Shown in pieces: positions 8,521 to 16,901 of a DNA stretch of 64,000 bases. The notes under the pieces are model-generated. The model made no database searches, was not told the origin of the DNA, and saw nothing but the letters and a program-made list of their open reading frames with translations. A program made the position numbers and the translations under genes. The DNA comes from Glycomyces artemisiae (lineage in GTDB: Bacteria > Actinomycetota > Actinomycetes > Mycobacteriales > Micromonosporaceae), in NCBI RefSeq assembly GCF_003002955.1, contig NZ_PVTJ01000012.1, positions 62,001-126,000 of the forward strand, in the 5' to 3' direction. Each line of letters starts with the position of its first letter. The stretch's first letter is position 1.

Positions 8521-8912
8521 CAGTGCTCCTCGCCGCCGGGCCACATCGCGGGCCGCAGCTCGACGGTCTCGCCGGGGCCGGAGAACGCGAGCGCGATCTC
8601 CTGGGCGCGTTCGGGTCCGGACACGTCAATGAGGAAGAACCCGGCAAGGTGCTCCTTGGTCTCGGAGTACGGGCCGTCCGTGGCGAGCGGTTCGCCGCCG
8701 CTCCAGCGGTAGAGCTCGGACGTCGACGGGTCGGCGAGCGCTTCGGCGGCGACGAGCTCGCCGTTGGCGCTCATCTCGGTGAGGAGCCGCTCGAACTCGG
8801 CGTTCAGGCGCTCGCGCTGCTCGGCGGGGAGCGCCTGGTGCTCGGCGAGGTAGTCGCTGGTGGGGTGGCCCCACGGCTGCGGGTTCGAGTGGATGAGGAT
8901 GACGTACTTCAT
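8520..8912 (-). CDS. YCII/DGPF domain protein, ECF42 partner
   Basis: A 130-residue protein with the family-defining DGPYSETKEHLAGFFLI (DGPF-type) motif in its second half and the usual start MKYVILIHSNP. DGPF proteins are ferredoxin-fold dimers resembling YciI; their biochemical role with ECF42 sigma factors is unsettled. AGGAGG precedes the ATG. It is the first gene of a two-gene operon and is translationally coupled to the sigma factor. Confidence 0.9.
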   Translation of the reverse strand: MKYVILIHSNPQPWGHPTSDYLAEHQALPAEQRERLNAEFERLLTEMSANGELVAAEALADPSTSELYRWSGGEPLATDGPYSETKEHLAGFFLIDVSGPERAQEIALAFSGPGETVELRPAMWPGGEEH

Positions 8913-9009
8913 GGCTGCCTCCTGGTGGCCGGTCGGGTCTTACCTTTCACCGGGACGACGGGGCCGGTCGGCGGTTTTCGACATCCCCGGCGGAGGAAGT
9001 TCGGATTTT

Positions 9010-9918
9010 TTATGCGGCGGCCGGGACGGTGTCGGGGACCTGGCCTTCTTCGAGGAGTTCGAGGAGGTGGGCGGCGGGCGAGTCGGCCTGGTCCCACGCG
9101 GTGGAGACGACCGAGACGGTCCACTGCGGGACGTCATCGTCGGCGAGCGGGAGGACGCGCAGGGCGCTCGCCTGGGGCTTCGCGGCGACGTGGCGCGGGA
9201 CGACGGCGATGCCGAGGCCGCGGCAGACCAGGTCGAGGAGGGTGTGGACGTCGTTGACGGTGCAGCGCACGCGGCGGCGCAGGCCGCGGGCGGCGAACGC
9301 CGACTCGTTGAGGGTGCGCACGCCCCAGGCGGCGCCGAAGTCGACGAAGTCCTGGTCGTCGAGGGCAGCCCAGGGGACGGAGGCGCGGGCCGCGAGGTGG
9401 TGGTCGGGCGGGGTGACGACGACGAGGGGCTCACGGCCGATCTCGCGGTGCGGCAGGCCCGAGAGGCGCCGGTCGGTGGCGACGAACGCGACGTCGAGCT
9501 CCCCGGCGCGGACCATGCCGATGAGGTCGTGGGAGCCGCACTGGGTGAACATGGTCTCGACCTGCGGATGGCGGCGGTGGAAGCGGTCGAGCAGGGGGCT
9601 CACCTCGATGAGGCCGAGGCACTGCTCCGCGCCGATCGACAGGGACCCGGAGACGGCGCGGCTGGCCTTGACGACGGCGTCGCGGGCGCCCGCGGCCTGC
9701 TCCAGCATCATGCGCGCGTACGGCAGCAGCGCGAAGCCCGCCTCGGTGGGCTCGACGCGGCGGGTGGTGCGGATGAACAGGGCGGTGCCGAGCTCGTCCT
9801 CCAGGCTGCGGATCGCCGCGGACAGGCCGGACTGGGAGATGCCCATGAGCTCGGCCGCCCGTGTGAATTGCCTCTCATCGGCGAGCGCGACCAGGTACTC
9901 CATCTGTCGCAGGTCCAT
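9010..9918 (-). CDS. LysR family transcriptional regulator
   Basis: A 302-residue LysR regulator with the classic N-terminus MDLRQMEYLVALADERQFTRAAELMGISQSGLSAAI (helix-turn-helix, residues 16-36, given here only for its key helices) and an effector domain beginning at LSIGAEQCLG. GAGGGA precedes the ATG. It diverges from two aldo/keto reductase genes, so it probably senses a carbonyl or electrophilic compound and controls them. The 135-bp intergenic region holds a palindrome, TTCTAGATCGAGAA, that could be its binding site. Confidence 0.92.
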   Translation of the reverse strand: MDLRQMEYLVALADERQFTRAAELMGISQSGLSAAIRSLEDELGTALFIRTTRRVEPTEAGFALLPYARMMLEQAAGARDAVVKASRAVSGSLSIGAEQCLGLIEVSPLLDRFHRRHPQVETMFTQCGSHDLIGMVRAGELDVAFVATDRRLSGLPHREIGREPLVVVTPPDHHLAARASVPWAALDDQDFVDFGAAWGVRTLNESAFAARGLRRRVRCTVNDVHTLLDLVCRGLGIAVVPRHVAAKPQASALRVLPLADDDVPQWTVSVVSTAWDQADSPAAHLLELLEEGQVPDTVPAAA

Positions 9919-9965
9919 GAATCATTCCCTCGGGTTCTCAATACCAGAAACGCCAGTTGTTGGAT

Positions 9966-9979
9966 TTCTAGATCGAGAA
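9966..9979. promoter_or_regulatory. Candidate LysR binding palindrome
   Basis: TTCTAGATCGAGAA is palindromic except for one base pair. It lies between the divergent LysR gene and the aldo/keto reductase operon, 75-88 bp before the first reductase start and in an AT-richer patch than the flanks. Confidence 0.4.
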
Positions 9980-10053
9980 TACCTAGCATCGGCCTGGTCA
10001 TCCGTCGGCCGGCGGGCGCGGGGGGCGCGCCGCCAATCAGCAGGGAGTGCACC

Positions 10054-10914
10054 ATGCAGCAGCGCACCATCGGCAACCGGCAGGTATCGGCGATCGGGCT
10101 CGGCGGCATGCCGATGTCCATCGAGGGCCGCCCGGGCGAAGAGCGGTCGGTCGCCACGATCCACGCCGCGCTCGACGCGGGCGTGACGCTCATCGACACC
10201 GCCGACGCCTACCACCGCGACGCGAACGAGGTCGGCCACAACGAGACCCTGATCGCGAAGGCCCTGAAGTCGTACGGCCCGGGCGCCGACGGCGTCCTGG
10301 TCGCCACCAAGGGCGGCCACCTGCGCCCCGGCGACGGCTCGTGGACCCAGGACGGGCGCCCCGAGTACCTCAAGGAGGCCGTCAAGGCCTCCGCGAAGCG
10401 CCTCGGCGTCGAAGCGATCGGCCTCTACCAGTTCCACCGCCCCGACCCGAAGGTCCCGTACGCCGACTCGGTCGGCGCGATCCGCGACCTCCTCGACGAG
10501 GGCGTCATCCAGCAGGCGGGCATCTCGAACGCGTCCGTCGCGCAGATCGACGAGGCGAACGCGATCCTCGGCGGGCGGCTCGCGTCGGTGCAGAACCAGT
10601 TCTCGCCGCGGTTCCGCTCCAGCGAGGCCGAACTCGACCACTGCGCGAAGCTCGGCGTCGCGTTCCTGCCGTGGAGCCCCTTGGGCGGCATCAAGAGCGC
10701 GCCCGAACTCGGATCGCGCCACGCCGCCTTCAACGAGGTCGCCGCCGAACTCGGCGTCTCCGTCTACCAGGTGACCCTGGCGTGGCAGCTCGCGCTCGCG
10801 CCGGTCGTCATCCCGATCCCGGGCGCCTCGCGCCCCGAGAGCATCCGCGACTCGGCCGGCGCGGCCGGACTCGAACTGACCCCGGAGCAGGTCGCCCGCC
10901 TGTCCGCCGCCTGA
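10054..10914 (+). CDS. Aldo/keto reductase
   Basis: A 286-residue NADPH-dependent oxidoreductase with a TIM-barrel fold. The catalytic tetrad is recognisable: Asp and Tyr in LIDTADAYHR, Lys in VATKGGHL and His in LYQFHRPD. The cofactor-binding end carries IPIPGASRPESI. It reduces aldehydes or ketones; the substrate is unknown. CAGGGAG lies six bases before the ATG. It is the first gene of a pair whose second member starts 15 bp after it, opposite a LysR gene. Confidence 0.92.
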   Translation: MQQRTIGNRQVSAIGLGGMPMSIEGRPGEERSVATIHAALDAGVTLIDTADAYHRDANEVGHNETLIAKALKSYGPGADGVLVATKGGHLRPGDGSWTQDGRPEYLKEAVKASAKRLGVEAIGLYQFHRPDPKVPYADSVGAIRDLLDEGVIQQAGISNASVAQIDEANAILGGRLASVQNQFSPRFRSSEAELDHCAKLGVAFLPWSPLGGIKSAPELGSRHAAFNEVAAELGVSVYQVTLAWQLALAPVVIPIPGASRPESIRDSAGAAGLELTPEQVARLSAA

Positions 10915-10929
10915 CGAACGAGGAACCAG

Positions 10930-11862
10930 ATGAAGACCTTCACCATGCCCGGCACCGACATCACCGCTCCGAACGTGGTGCTCGGGCTCATGCGCATCCA
11001 GGAGAAGACCGACGAGGAGGTGCGCGCCATCGTCGGCGCCGCCGTCGACGCCGGGATCACGTTCGTGGACCACGCGGACCTGTACGGCAGCGGCCGCCAC
11101 GGCTGCGAGCGCCGCTTCGCCGAGGCCATGAAGCTCACGCCCTCGGAGCGCGAGCGCCTGGTCATCCAGACCAAGACCGGGATCATGCACCCCGGCCCGT
11201 ACTTCGACTTCTCGTACGAGCACATCACCGAGTCCGTGGACGAGTCGCTCGCGGCGCTCGACACCGACTACATCGACATCCTCCTGCTGCACCGGCCCGA
11301 CGCGCTCGTCGAGCCCGAGGAGGTCGCCCGCGCGTTCGACGACCTCGCCGCCGCGGGCAAGGTGCGGGCGTTCGGCGTCTCGAACCACACCGCGCGCCAG
11401 ATGGACCTGCTGCGCAAGTATGTGAACCAGCCGCTCGTCGCGAACCAGGTGCAGCTGTCGATCACGCACGCGCCGCTCATCGCGCAGGGCATCGCCGCGA
11501 ACATGCAGGGCCTCGACCAGTCGATCAGCCGCGACGACGGCATCGTCGACTACTGCCGCCTCCACGACATCACCGTCCAGGCGTGGTCGCCGTTCCAGGC
11601 CGGGTTCTTCGACGGGCCGTTCCTCGGCTCCGAGCGGTACCCCGAGCTGAACGCCGTCGTCGACCGGCTCGCGAAGAAGTACGACGTGCCGCCGATCGCG
11701 ATCGCCGTCGCATGGATCACCCGCCACCCGGCGAACATGCAGGTCGTCATCGGCACCACCAACATCGAGCGGATCACCGGCTCCGCGCAGGGCTCGGAGG
11801 TGCCGCTGACGCGCCCCGAGTGGTACGAGCTGGTCAGGGCCGCCGGATACACGGTGCCGTAA
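10930..11862 (+). CDS. Aldo/keto reductase, YdhF-like
   Basis: A 310-residue aldo/keto reductase related to the E. coli YdhF group. Active-site motifs are FVDHADLYGSG (Asp, Tyr), IQTKTGIM (Lys) and LLLHRPDAL (His), and the C-terminal NADPH-binding segment is VVIGTTNIERI. It is co-transcribed with the preceding reductase and followed by a strong hairpin terminator. Two different reductases in one LysR-linked operon suggest detoxification of a family of carbonyl compounds, which is inference. Confidence 0.92.
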   Translation: MKTFTMPGTDITAPNVVLGLMRIQEKTDEEVRAIVGAAVDAGITFVDHADLYGSGRHGCERRFAEAMKLTPSERERLVIQTKTGIMHPGPYFDFSYEHITESVDESLAALDTDYIDILLLHRPDALVEPEEVARAFDDLAAAGKVRAFGVSNHTARQMDLLRKYVNQPLVANQVQLSITHAPLIAQGIAANMQGLDQSISRDDGIVDYCRLHDITVQAWSPFQAGFFDGPFLGSERYPELNAVVDRLAKKYDVPPIAIAVAWITRHPANMQVVIGTTNIERITGSAQGSEVPLTRPEWYELVRAAGYTVP

Positions 11863-11900
11863 GCGACTGCATCGCAACGAGACTCGATTCTCAGAGGGGG

Positions 11901-11936
11901 CGGCGGGGGCCCGGGCGGACGTCCGGGCCCCCGCCG
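11901..11936 (+). terminator. Hairpin terminator after the aldo/keto reductase operon
   Basis: A perfect 14-bp stem (11901-11914 with 11923-11936) and an 8-nt loop start 39 bp after the second reductase stop codon. It is entirely GC in the stem and has no U-tract. Confidence 0.8.
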
Positions 11937-12015
11937 CTGTCCGCGGCGGCCGGGCGTCGCGGCGGGACAGTATGCTCGACCCACTCGAAACCCCCCAAGC
12001 CGTGGAGTTGCACAC

Positions 12016-13230
12016 GTGTCGAACATCCCCGTAGTCAGCACCGGATCGAGCCTCGCCCAGAACATCTGGGGCACCATCGCCGGGGACGACCGGCTCACGT
12101 CGGCCGCGGCCATCCCCGGGGAGATCACCGGGCTCGGCATGGAGGTCCTCGGCGCGATGAAGGACCCGGTGTTCGCGCTGGCGTCCGCGGGACTCAGCAT
12201 CGTCCTGGAGCTGGTGGAGCCGTTCAACGACGCGATCGAGTACGTCTCCGGCTCGCCCGGCGACATGCAGCGCGTCGAGGACGCCTGGGGCAAGGTCGCC
12301 GAGTCGCTCAACTCCCTGTCCACCGAGACGGGCGCGGCGGTCGGCGCGAACATGACGCAGTGGCAGGGCGCCGACGCCACCGCCGCGCGCGAGCAGCTCG
12401 ACGCCCTCGCCGCCACGATCGCGGCCGCGGGCCACGAGGCGTCGAACGTGCAGCAGATCGCGAGCTGGTGCCGGATGCTCGCCGAGGCGATCAAGGCGCT
12501 CATCGAGTCGATCCTCGCCGAGCTGGTCGCGTGGCTGATCACCCGCGGGCTCATCGCGCTCGCGACGGGGCCGTGGTCGTTCGGCGCGAGCGTCGCGGCG
12601 TTCGTGCTCTCCGCGTTCTACAAGGCGACCTCGATGTTCCTGCGCGTGATGAGCAAGATCCAGAAGGCCACCGGGATCTTCGGGAAGATCCTCCGGGTCC
12701 TGGTCGACCAGGGCCTCAACCGCAAGGGCGCCTTCCACGTCACGTCAGGGCAGATCTTCGGCGTGCGCGACGGCCTGAACTACGCCCTGTGGAAGGGCGT
12801 GCTCATCAAGGCGGGCATCGGCGCCGGGGCGAGCCTCGCGGGGAACGCGCCGCAGGCGGCCATGGACATGTTCTCGTCGGCGACGTCCTCGGGCGGCTCC
12901 GGCGGGGGCGGAGGCGGCGGCGCGATCCGCGTGGACCTGGACGAACTCGACGCGTTGAAGGGCGCGTTGGAGGGCCTCAAGGGCCAGGCGTCGCCGATCC
13001 AGTCGCAGGCGTCCGAGACCATGGCCGAGGAGACCTCGTGGGGCGTCCCGGGGTGGGTCGGACTGGAGGGCCACTACTCCTCGACGGCCGAAGGGCTCAG
13101 CGAGGCGATCGGCGAGATCGTGGCGGCCTTCGACGGCCAGGCGATGCGGATCGGGGCCTGCCGCGACGACCACGCCGCGTGCGACGAGGAGCAGGCGGCC
13201 GCGCTCAACAAGCTCCTCGCCGGGCGCTGA
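12016..13230 (+). CDS. WXG100-like protein with central hydrophobic region
   Basis: A 404-residue mostly helical protein resembling large ESX/type VII-associated proteins. W116-Q117-G118 gives a W-x-G turn between helices (MTQWQGADATAAREQL). Residues about 165-205 are strongly hydrophobic and a glycine run follows near 293-304. The C-terminal helical part holds a second W-x-G (PGWVGLEG). The start is a GTG at 12016 with GGAG nine bases upstream. No toxin domain is visible, and no ESX core genes (EccC, EccD) are in the window. The gene for an unknown partner begins 7 bp downstream. Confidence 0.75.
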   Translation: MSNIPVVSTGSSLAQNIWGTIAGDDRLTSAAAIPGEITGLGMEVLGAMKDPVFALASAGLSIVLELVEPFNDAIEYVSGSPGDMQRVEDAWGKVAESLNSLSTETGAAVGANMTQWQGADATAAREQLDALAATIAAAGHEASNVQQIASWCRMLAEAIKALIESILAELVAWLITRGLIALATGPWSFGASVAAFVLSAFYKATSMFLRVMSKIQKATGIFGKILRVLVDQGLNRKGAFHVTSGQIFGVRDGLNYALWKGVLIKAGIGAGASLAGNAPQAAMDMFSSATSSGGSGGGGGGGAIRVDLDELDALKGALEGLKGQASPIQSQASETMAEETSWGVPGWVGLEGHYSSTAEGLSEAIGEIVAAFDGQAMRIGACRDDHAACDEEQAAALNKLLAGR

Positions 13231-13237
13231 CGCCGAC

Positions 13238-13813
13238 ATGACCGGCCGCGAGTACGACCTGCTGGAAGACGCCCGCAGTCTCGTTGCGGGCCAATGGCTC
13301 CAGGACGGCGAGCAGCTGCGGTCGTACGCGGCGACCGGGCGCGGGAACTACAAGTCGGAGATCCGAGGCCACCCGTCCGCCGCCTACCGCGCCGCGACCG
13401 CGGTCGGCTGGGCGGCGGTCAAGCTCGTCAGCCCGGTCGGGATCGTCACCGGCGGCGTGCCGTACTGGAACGAGATCCGGCGCTTCGAGGGCCGGCCCCC
13501 GGGCCTGGTCGCGTTCGGCGAAGGCCGGGACTGCGAAGCCGCGCGCCTGCTGAAGACCGGCCCGCACCGCAGCGGCATCTGGATCCTCACCGACCGGCGC
13601 TTCGGGTTCGCCGCGGACCGGATCACCTCGGCCTCGGACGGCAAGCAGGCCAAGGGCTTGCGGCGCGACGGCGACACGCTCGTGCTGCTCGACAAGGTGC
13701 TCGAAGTGCCCGCGGCCCGGTTCGTGTTCGAAGACAGGGTGACGCGAGGCGGCGACGTCTACCTGCGCATCCGCTTCCGCGACGGCTCCGGGCTCGACGT
13801 CCACAACCGCTAA
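13238..13813 (+). CDS. Unknown protein co-transcribed with the WXG100-like gene
   Basis: A 191-residue protein without a recognised domain. It begins with a charged helical stretch, has a moderately hydrophobic patch near residues 50-70 (AATAVGWAAVKLVSPVGIV) and ends with beta-strand-like segments (WILTDRRFGFAAD, VYLRIRFRDGSG). The closing half looks like a small PH/GRAM-like sheet, which is only an impression. It starts 7 bp after the WXG100-like gene, and no promoter is visible between them, so a shared role is likely. It could be a chaperone, an immunity or a membrane-anchoring partner. Confidence 0.7.
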   Translation: MTGREYDLLEDARSLVAGQWLQDGEQLRSYAATGRGNYKSEIRGHPSAAYRAATAVGWAAVKLVSPVGIVTGGVPYWNEIRRFEGRPPGLVAFGEGRDCEAARLLKTGPHRSGIWILTDRRFGFAADRITSASDGKQAKGLRRDGDTLVLLDKVLEVPAARFVFEDRVTRGGDVYLRIRFRDGSGLDVHNR

Positions 13814-15315
13814 GACGAGATCACCGGCCGTCGTTCTCCCGTTGCCGCTCAGCGACGGCAAGGCGGGCTCCGACACGGCGCATGTTGCCGGGTGGCAGCG
13901 GCCGGAGCGGAGCCAGAGTGAGTCGGGGACGCATGGCCGCAGCGATGTGACTCAGGTGGTGTTGCCGGGCTGTGGCGGTGATCGGGTCGAGGTTCATGCG
14001 GTCAGCGACGGTGGCAGATGGGATCGGCTCGGCGTGCCTCGCCGGGCTGGGGCGGTGATGGGGTTGGGGTTCGGGCGGTCAGCGACGGCGGCGGACGGGA
14101 TTGTTTGGGGTGCGTCGCCGGGCTGGGGCGGGTTCGGGTGCTGGTGGTGGCGGCCTGCTCGCGGGGCCGCGGCACCGACAGCGGGAATAGGTGCGGGTGT
14201 GGTGTGGTCGTGGCGGGCATGGTGTGTCACCTCCCTTGCGGGTGCGGTCTCGTCGGCCCCTGTGGCCTCTAGGGCTCCAAGCCTCCTGGTCTCCGGCCCC
14301 TGTCTGCGGTCTGCGGGCGCCGAGCCTCGGTGCTGGTGTGTGTCGGTCCTCGGCGGTGCGGGCCTTGTTTGTTCCCTCCCTTCGTCTCTCTCGCTGTCCG
14401 GTTCCTCACCCCCGGGTTCCGGTCCTGGTCCCGGTGTCGGGATCGGTTCGGGTCCGGGGTTGGTTCCCCGGTCCCGGTGTCGGATCTCGGGGGTGCGTTC
14501 CCCGGTTCCCGGTCCCGCCATGCGGGTGCTTGGCGGGTGTGGCTTCCCTCGGGCATGCTCGATGCCGGTCGGGGGTCGTGCTCCCGTGGCGGGCGTGTGG
14601 TCGCGCCGGCCGGTGGGTGGTCCGTCCCGATAGGGGCCTTGGAGGCCCGCCGGGATGATGCGCCCGCCCGGACAGGCTCGCGCCCGTGTCGGGGTGGTGC
14701 AGTTGGGTGGGCCGTTGCCGCGGTGGGGATCTGCTCGTGGGGTGGTGTCGCGGTGCCGGGTCCTCTAATGCCCGGCCGGGTGCGGCACTGCCCTGCGTGT
14801 GCGCGGTCGCTGCGTGCGGCGTGTGTGTGGGTCGGCCTGTCGGTCGCTTTGGTGTTCCGGTCGTGTGCCTCGTAGTGGACACCGCCCGGGGTCGAGGTGA
14901 TCCCTTCCCCGGGTCCCCCGCCCGATCACCATGCCCCAGTGGGGGGTGGTTGACTGCTGCGGGTCCCGATAGCACTGCGGGGATGAGATCTGCCGTCGGC
15001 CCGACACCTTGCGTCGGCGGCGCTGCCTCGGAGATCGTCTGGTTTGCCGGTCGGCCAGAGGCTTGGCTTAGTCTGCTTGCACCGCCCGACACCTGTACGA
15101 TTTCCCTGTCCCTGTGCGTACCCCAATCATCCCTCGCACCAGGTGTCACTGTCATCACCCACAGGTGGGGAACATCCTCACGTTCCGCCCCCAACCCCCA
15201 CTGCCCCAAGGCAACCCGCGCACCCTGCCCCGCCACCCACCCCTTCGTCGCCGCCCGCACTAACCCCACCCCCAACGCACCCGCAAGGTGCAAGAGGCCC
15301 ACCCACTGAAACGCA
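13814..15315. other. 1.5-kb gene-free region
   Basis: No reading frame here shows actinobacterial codon structure on either strand; the open frames give low-complexity Pro/Arg/Thr/His-rich or Cys/Gly/Val-rich translations. It contains about 77-bp imperfect tandem repeats at its left end, G/T-rich runs with repeated CGGTCCCGGTGTCGG in the middle (around 14427 and 14475), and a C-rich stretch at 15180-15300 similar to the 3' flank of the DUF222/HNH gene (62100-62215). It may be a decayed mobile or repetitive element. No RNA gene was recognised. Confidence 0.6.
13845..14150. repeat. Imperfect tandem repeat, about 77-bp period, about four units
   Basis: The landmark GCCGGG recurs at 13887, 13964, 14041 and 14117, and TCAGCGACGG recurs at 13849, 14002 and 14079 (spacings 77, 77, 76 and 153, 77). 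The two central units align well; the first and last are degenerate or partial. A 77-bp period is not a multiple of three, which argues against coding. Confidence 0.75.
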
Positions 15316-16230
15316 TCAGCTCTGGAACCGCGCCGAGCGCAGGCGCCGCAGCATCCGGGCGTCGCCGAAACCGACCGCGCGGGCGGCGGACTCGACCGGG
15401 CTCCCTTGGGCGATCAGGTGCTCGGCGCGTTCGAGGCGCAGCACCGACTGGTAGCGCAGCGGCGTCAGGCCGGTCGACTCGGTGAAGCGGCGGGTGAGGG
15501 TCCGCTCGGAAACGCCTGCGGCGGAAGCGAGGTCGGCGAGGCGCAGCGGCTCGGCGAACCGCACGTCGATGAGGTCCTGGACGCGGTGCACCGCGTCGGA
15601 CAGGTGCGAGCGGTGCCGCAGCATCGCCGAGTCCTGCGCGGCGTCGCCGCCGCGCCGCGCGTAGACGACCATCTCGCGGGCGATCTGCGCGGCCGCGGCC
15701 GGGCCGTGCCGCACGGCGACCAGGTGCAGCGCCAGGTCGATGCCGCTGGCGATCCCCGCGGACGTCACGACCCGGCCGTCCGTGGTGAACAGCCGGTCCC
15801 GTTCCACCGTCGCGGCCGGGAAGCGGCGCGCCAGCTCGTCCTGGAGCGAGTGGTGGGTGGTGCAGCGGCGGCCGTCGAGCAGCCCGGCCTGCCCGAGCGC
15901 GAACGCCCCGGAGCAGACGGACCCGACGGTGCCGCCGCGCGCATGATGCGCCTGCACCTGCGCCACTTGGGCATCGGTGAGGCGCGGCCCGCCCGCGGTC
16001 TTCGGGGACCGCCACCCCGGCACGAGGACCAGGTCCCCTGACTCCAGGTCCGGCCACTCGGTGCCCGCGCGCAGCGGGAGGCCCTGCGCGGTCGGCACGT
16101 CCTCGCGGTCGGCGACGTACTCGGTGCGGTAGTCCAGCCCGAGGTCGGCGGCCGTCGAGAACACCTGGGCCGGTCCGGCCAGGTCGAGCAGGTGCACCTG
16201 CGGCACCAGCAGGAAGACGACGCGGGTCAT
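15316..16230 (-). CDS. GlxA/FtrA-like AraC family regulator with DJ-1/PfpI domain
   Basis: A 304-residue regulator. The N-terminal half is a DJ-1/PfpI-type amidotransferase-like sensor, with the elbow cysteine in VGSVCSGAFALGQAGLLDG. The C-terminal half is an AraC double helix-turn-helix (LADLASAAGVSERTLTRRF, then RLERAEHLIAQGSPVESAA). GGGAGG precedes the ATG at 16230; longer upstream in-frame sequence is just the shadow of the isochorismatase gene. It begins 17 bp after that gene and probably forms an operon with it, so it may control amide or ring-amide breakdown. Confidence 0.9.
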   Translation of the reverse strand: MTRVVFLLVPQVHLLDLAGPAQVFSTAADLGLDYRTEYVADREDVPTAQGLPLRAGTEWPDLESGDLVLVPGWRSPKTAGGPRLTDAQVAQVQAHHARGGTVGSVCSGAFALGQAGLLDGRRCTTHHSLQDELARRFPAATVERDRLFTTDGRVVTSAGIASGIDLALHLVAVRHGPAAAAQIAREMVVYARRGGDAAQDSAMLRHRSHLSDAVHRVQDLIDVRFAEPLRLADLASAAGVSERTLTRRFTESTGLTPLRYQSVLRLERAEHLIAQGSPVESAARAVGFGDARMLRRLRSARFQS

Positions 16231-16247
16231 GGGGCCTCCCGATCCGG

Positions 16248-16832
16248 TCAGCGCGCGATCACTTCCTCGACAGTACTGATCGTCGCGAACCGGCCCGCCA
16301 GCGCATAGACCGTGCGCTCGATCACGTCCGCGGTCTGGAGCGTCAGCGGGTCGGCCAGGACCTCCTCGACGGACCGGTCGGGGTCGGCGTCCCAGTGCGG
16401 GATCGGGTGGGTCGCGGTGGCGTCGACCACGAAGTCCACGGTGTACCCGAAGTCGGAGGCGACCCGCGCGGTCGTCTCGCAGCACTGCTCGGTGCGGATG
16501 CCGCTGATCGCGACCTCGCGGATGCCGCGCTCGGTGAGGACCTGCTGGAGGTTCGTGGTGGAGAACGCGTTGTGCGAGGTCTTGGCGACCTCGATCTCGC
16601 CCGCTTCGGGCTTGAGGCCCTCGATGTAGGTGCAGAAGCCGCGGTCGGGGTCGAACACGTTGCCGGTGCCGGGCTCGTGGTGGAGCACCCACACGACCAG
16701 GTCGCCCTTGGCGCGTGCGTGGTCGACCAGGCGGGCGACCTTGTCGGCCACGTCGGGGTCGGAGGTCGCGGCCCAGTTGGGCCGCTGCCGGAAGGACTCT
16801 TGGACGTCGATGACGATCAGCGCTCGGTTCAT
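16248..16832 (-). CDS. Isochorismatase-family cysteine hydrolase
   Basis: A 194-residue alpha/beta hydrolase of the isochorismatase/nicotinamidase superfamily. The catalytic triad residues are visible: Asp in ALIVIDVQESF, Lys in EVAKTSHNAF and Cys in GIRTEQCCETTARVA, whose two adjacent cysteines include the nucleophile. These enzymes hydrolyse amides or vinyl ethers; without the N-terminal binding features of EntB, an amidase role is more likely. The GlxA-like regulator follows at 17 bp, a pairing seen often in actinobacteria. A 69-bp gap with a small hairpin separates it from the sugar operon upstream. Confidence 0.9.
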   Translation of the reverse strand: MNRALIVIDVQESFRQRPNWAATSDPDVADKVARLVDHARAKGDLVVWVLHHEPGTGNVFDPDRGFCTYIEGLKPEAGEIEVAKTSHNAFSTTNLQQVLTERGIREVAISGIRTEQCCETTARVASDFGYTVDFVVDATATHPIPHWDADPDRSVEEVLADPLTLQTADVIERTVYALAGRFATISTVEEVIAR

Positions 16833-16846
16833 GCCCTCAATCCTGC

Positions 16847-16865
16847 CGCCGCGGAGCCCGCGGCG
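16847..16865 (-). terminator. Small hairpin at the end of the sugar operon
   Basis: CGCCGCGG (16847-16854) pairs with CCGCGGCG (16858-16865) around AGC, between the 2-hydroxyacid dehydrogenase stop and the isochorismatase start. It is short, so termination may be partial. Confidence 0.4.
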
Positions 16866-16901
16866 ACAGGCACGATCCCGGCCGGGACCGGAACGATCCG
16901 G

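Noticed and set aside
13845-14150. CRISPR array
   Set aside because: Units are about 77-bp continuous imperfect repeats without conserved short repeat plus unique spacer structure, and there are no cas genes.
14406-15302. A 298-codon minus-strand frame in the gene-free region
   Set aside because: Low-complexity Pro/Thr/Arg/His translation, no third-position GC bias, no ribosome site and no domain.
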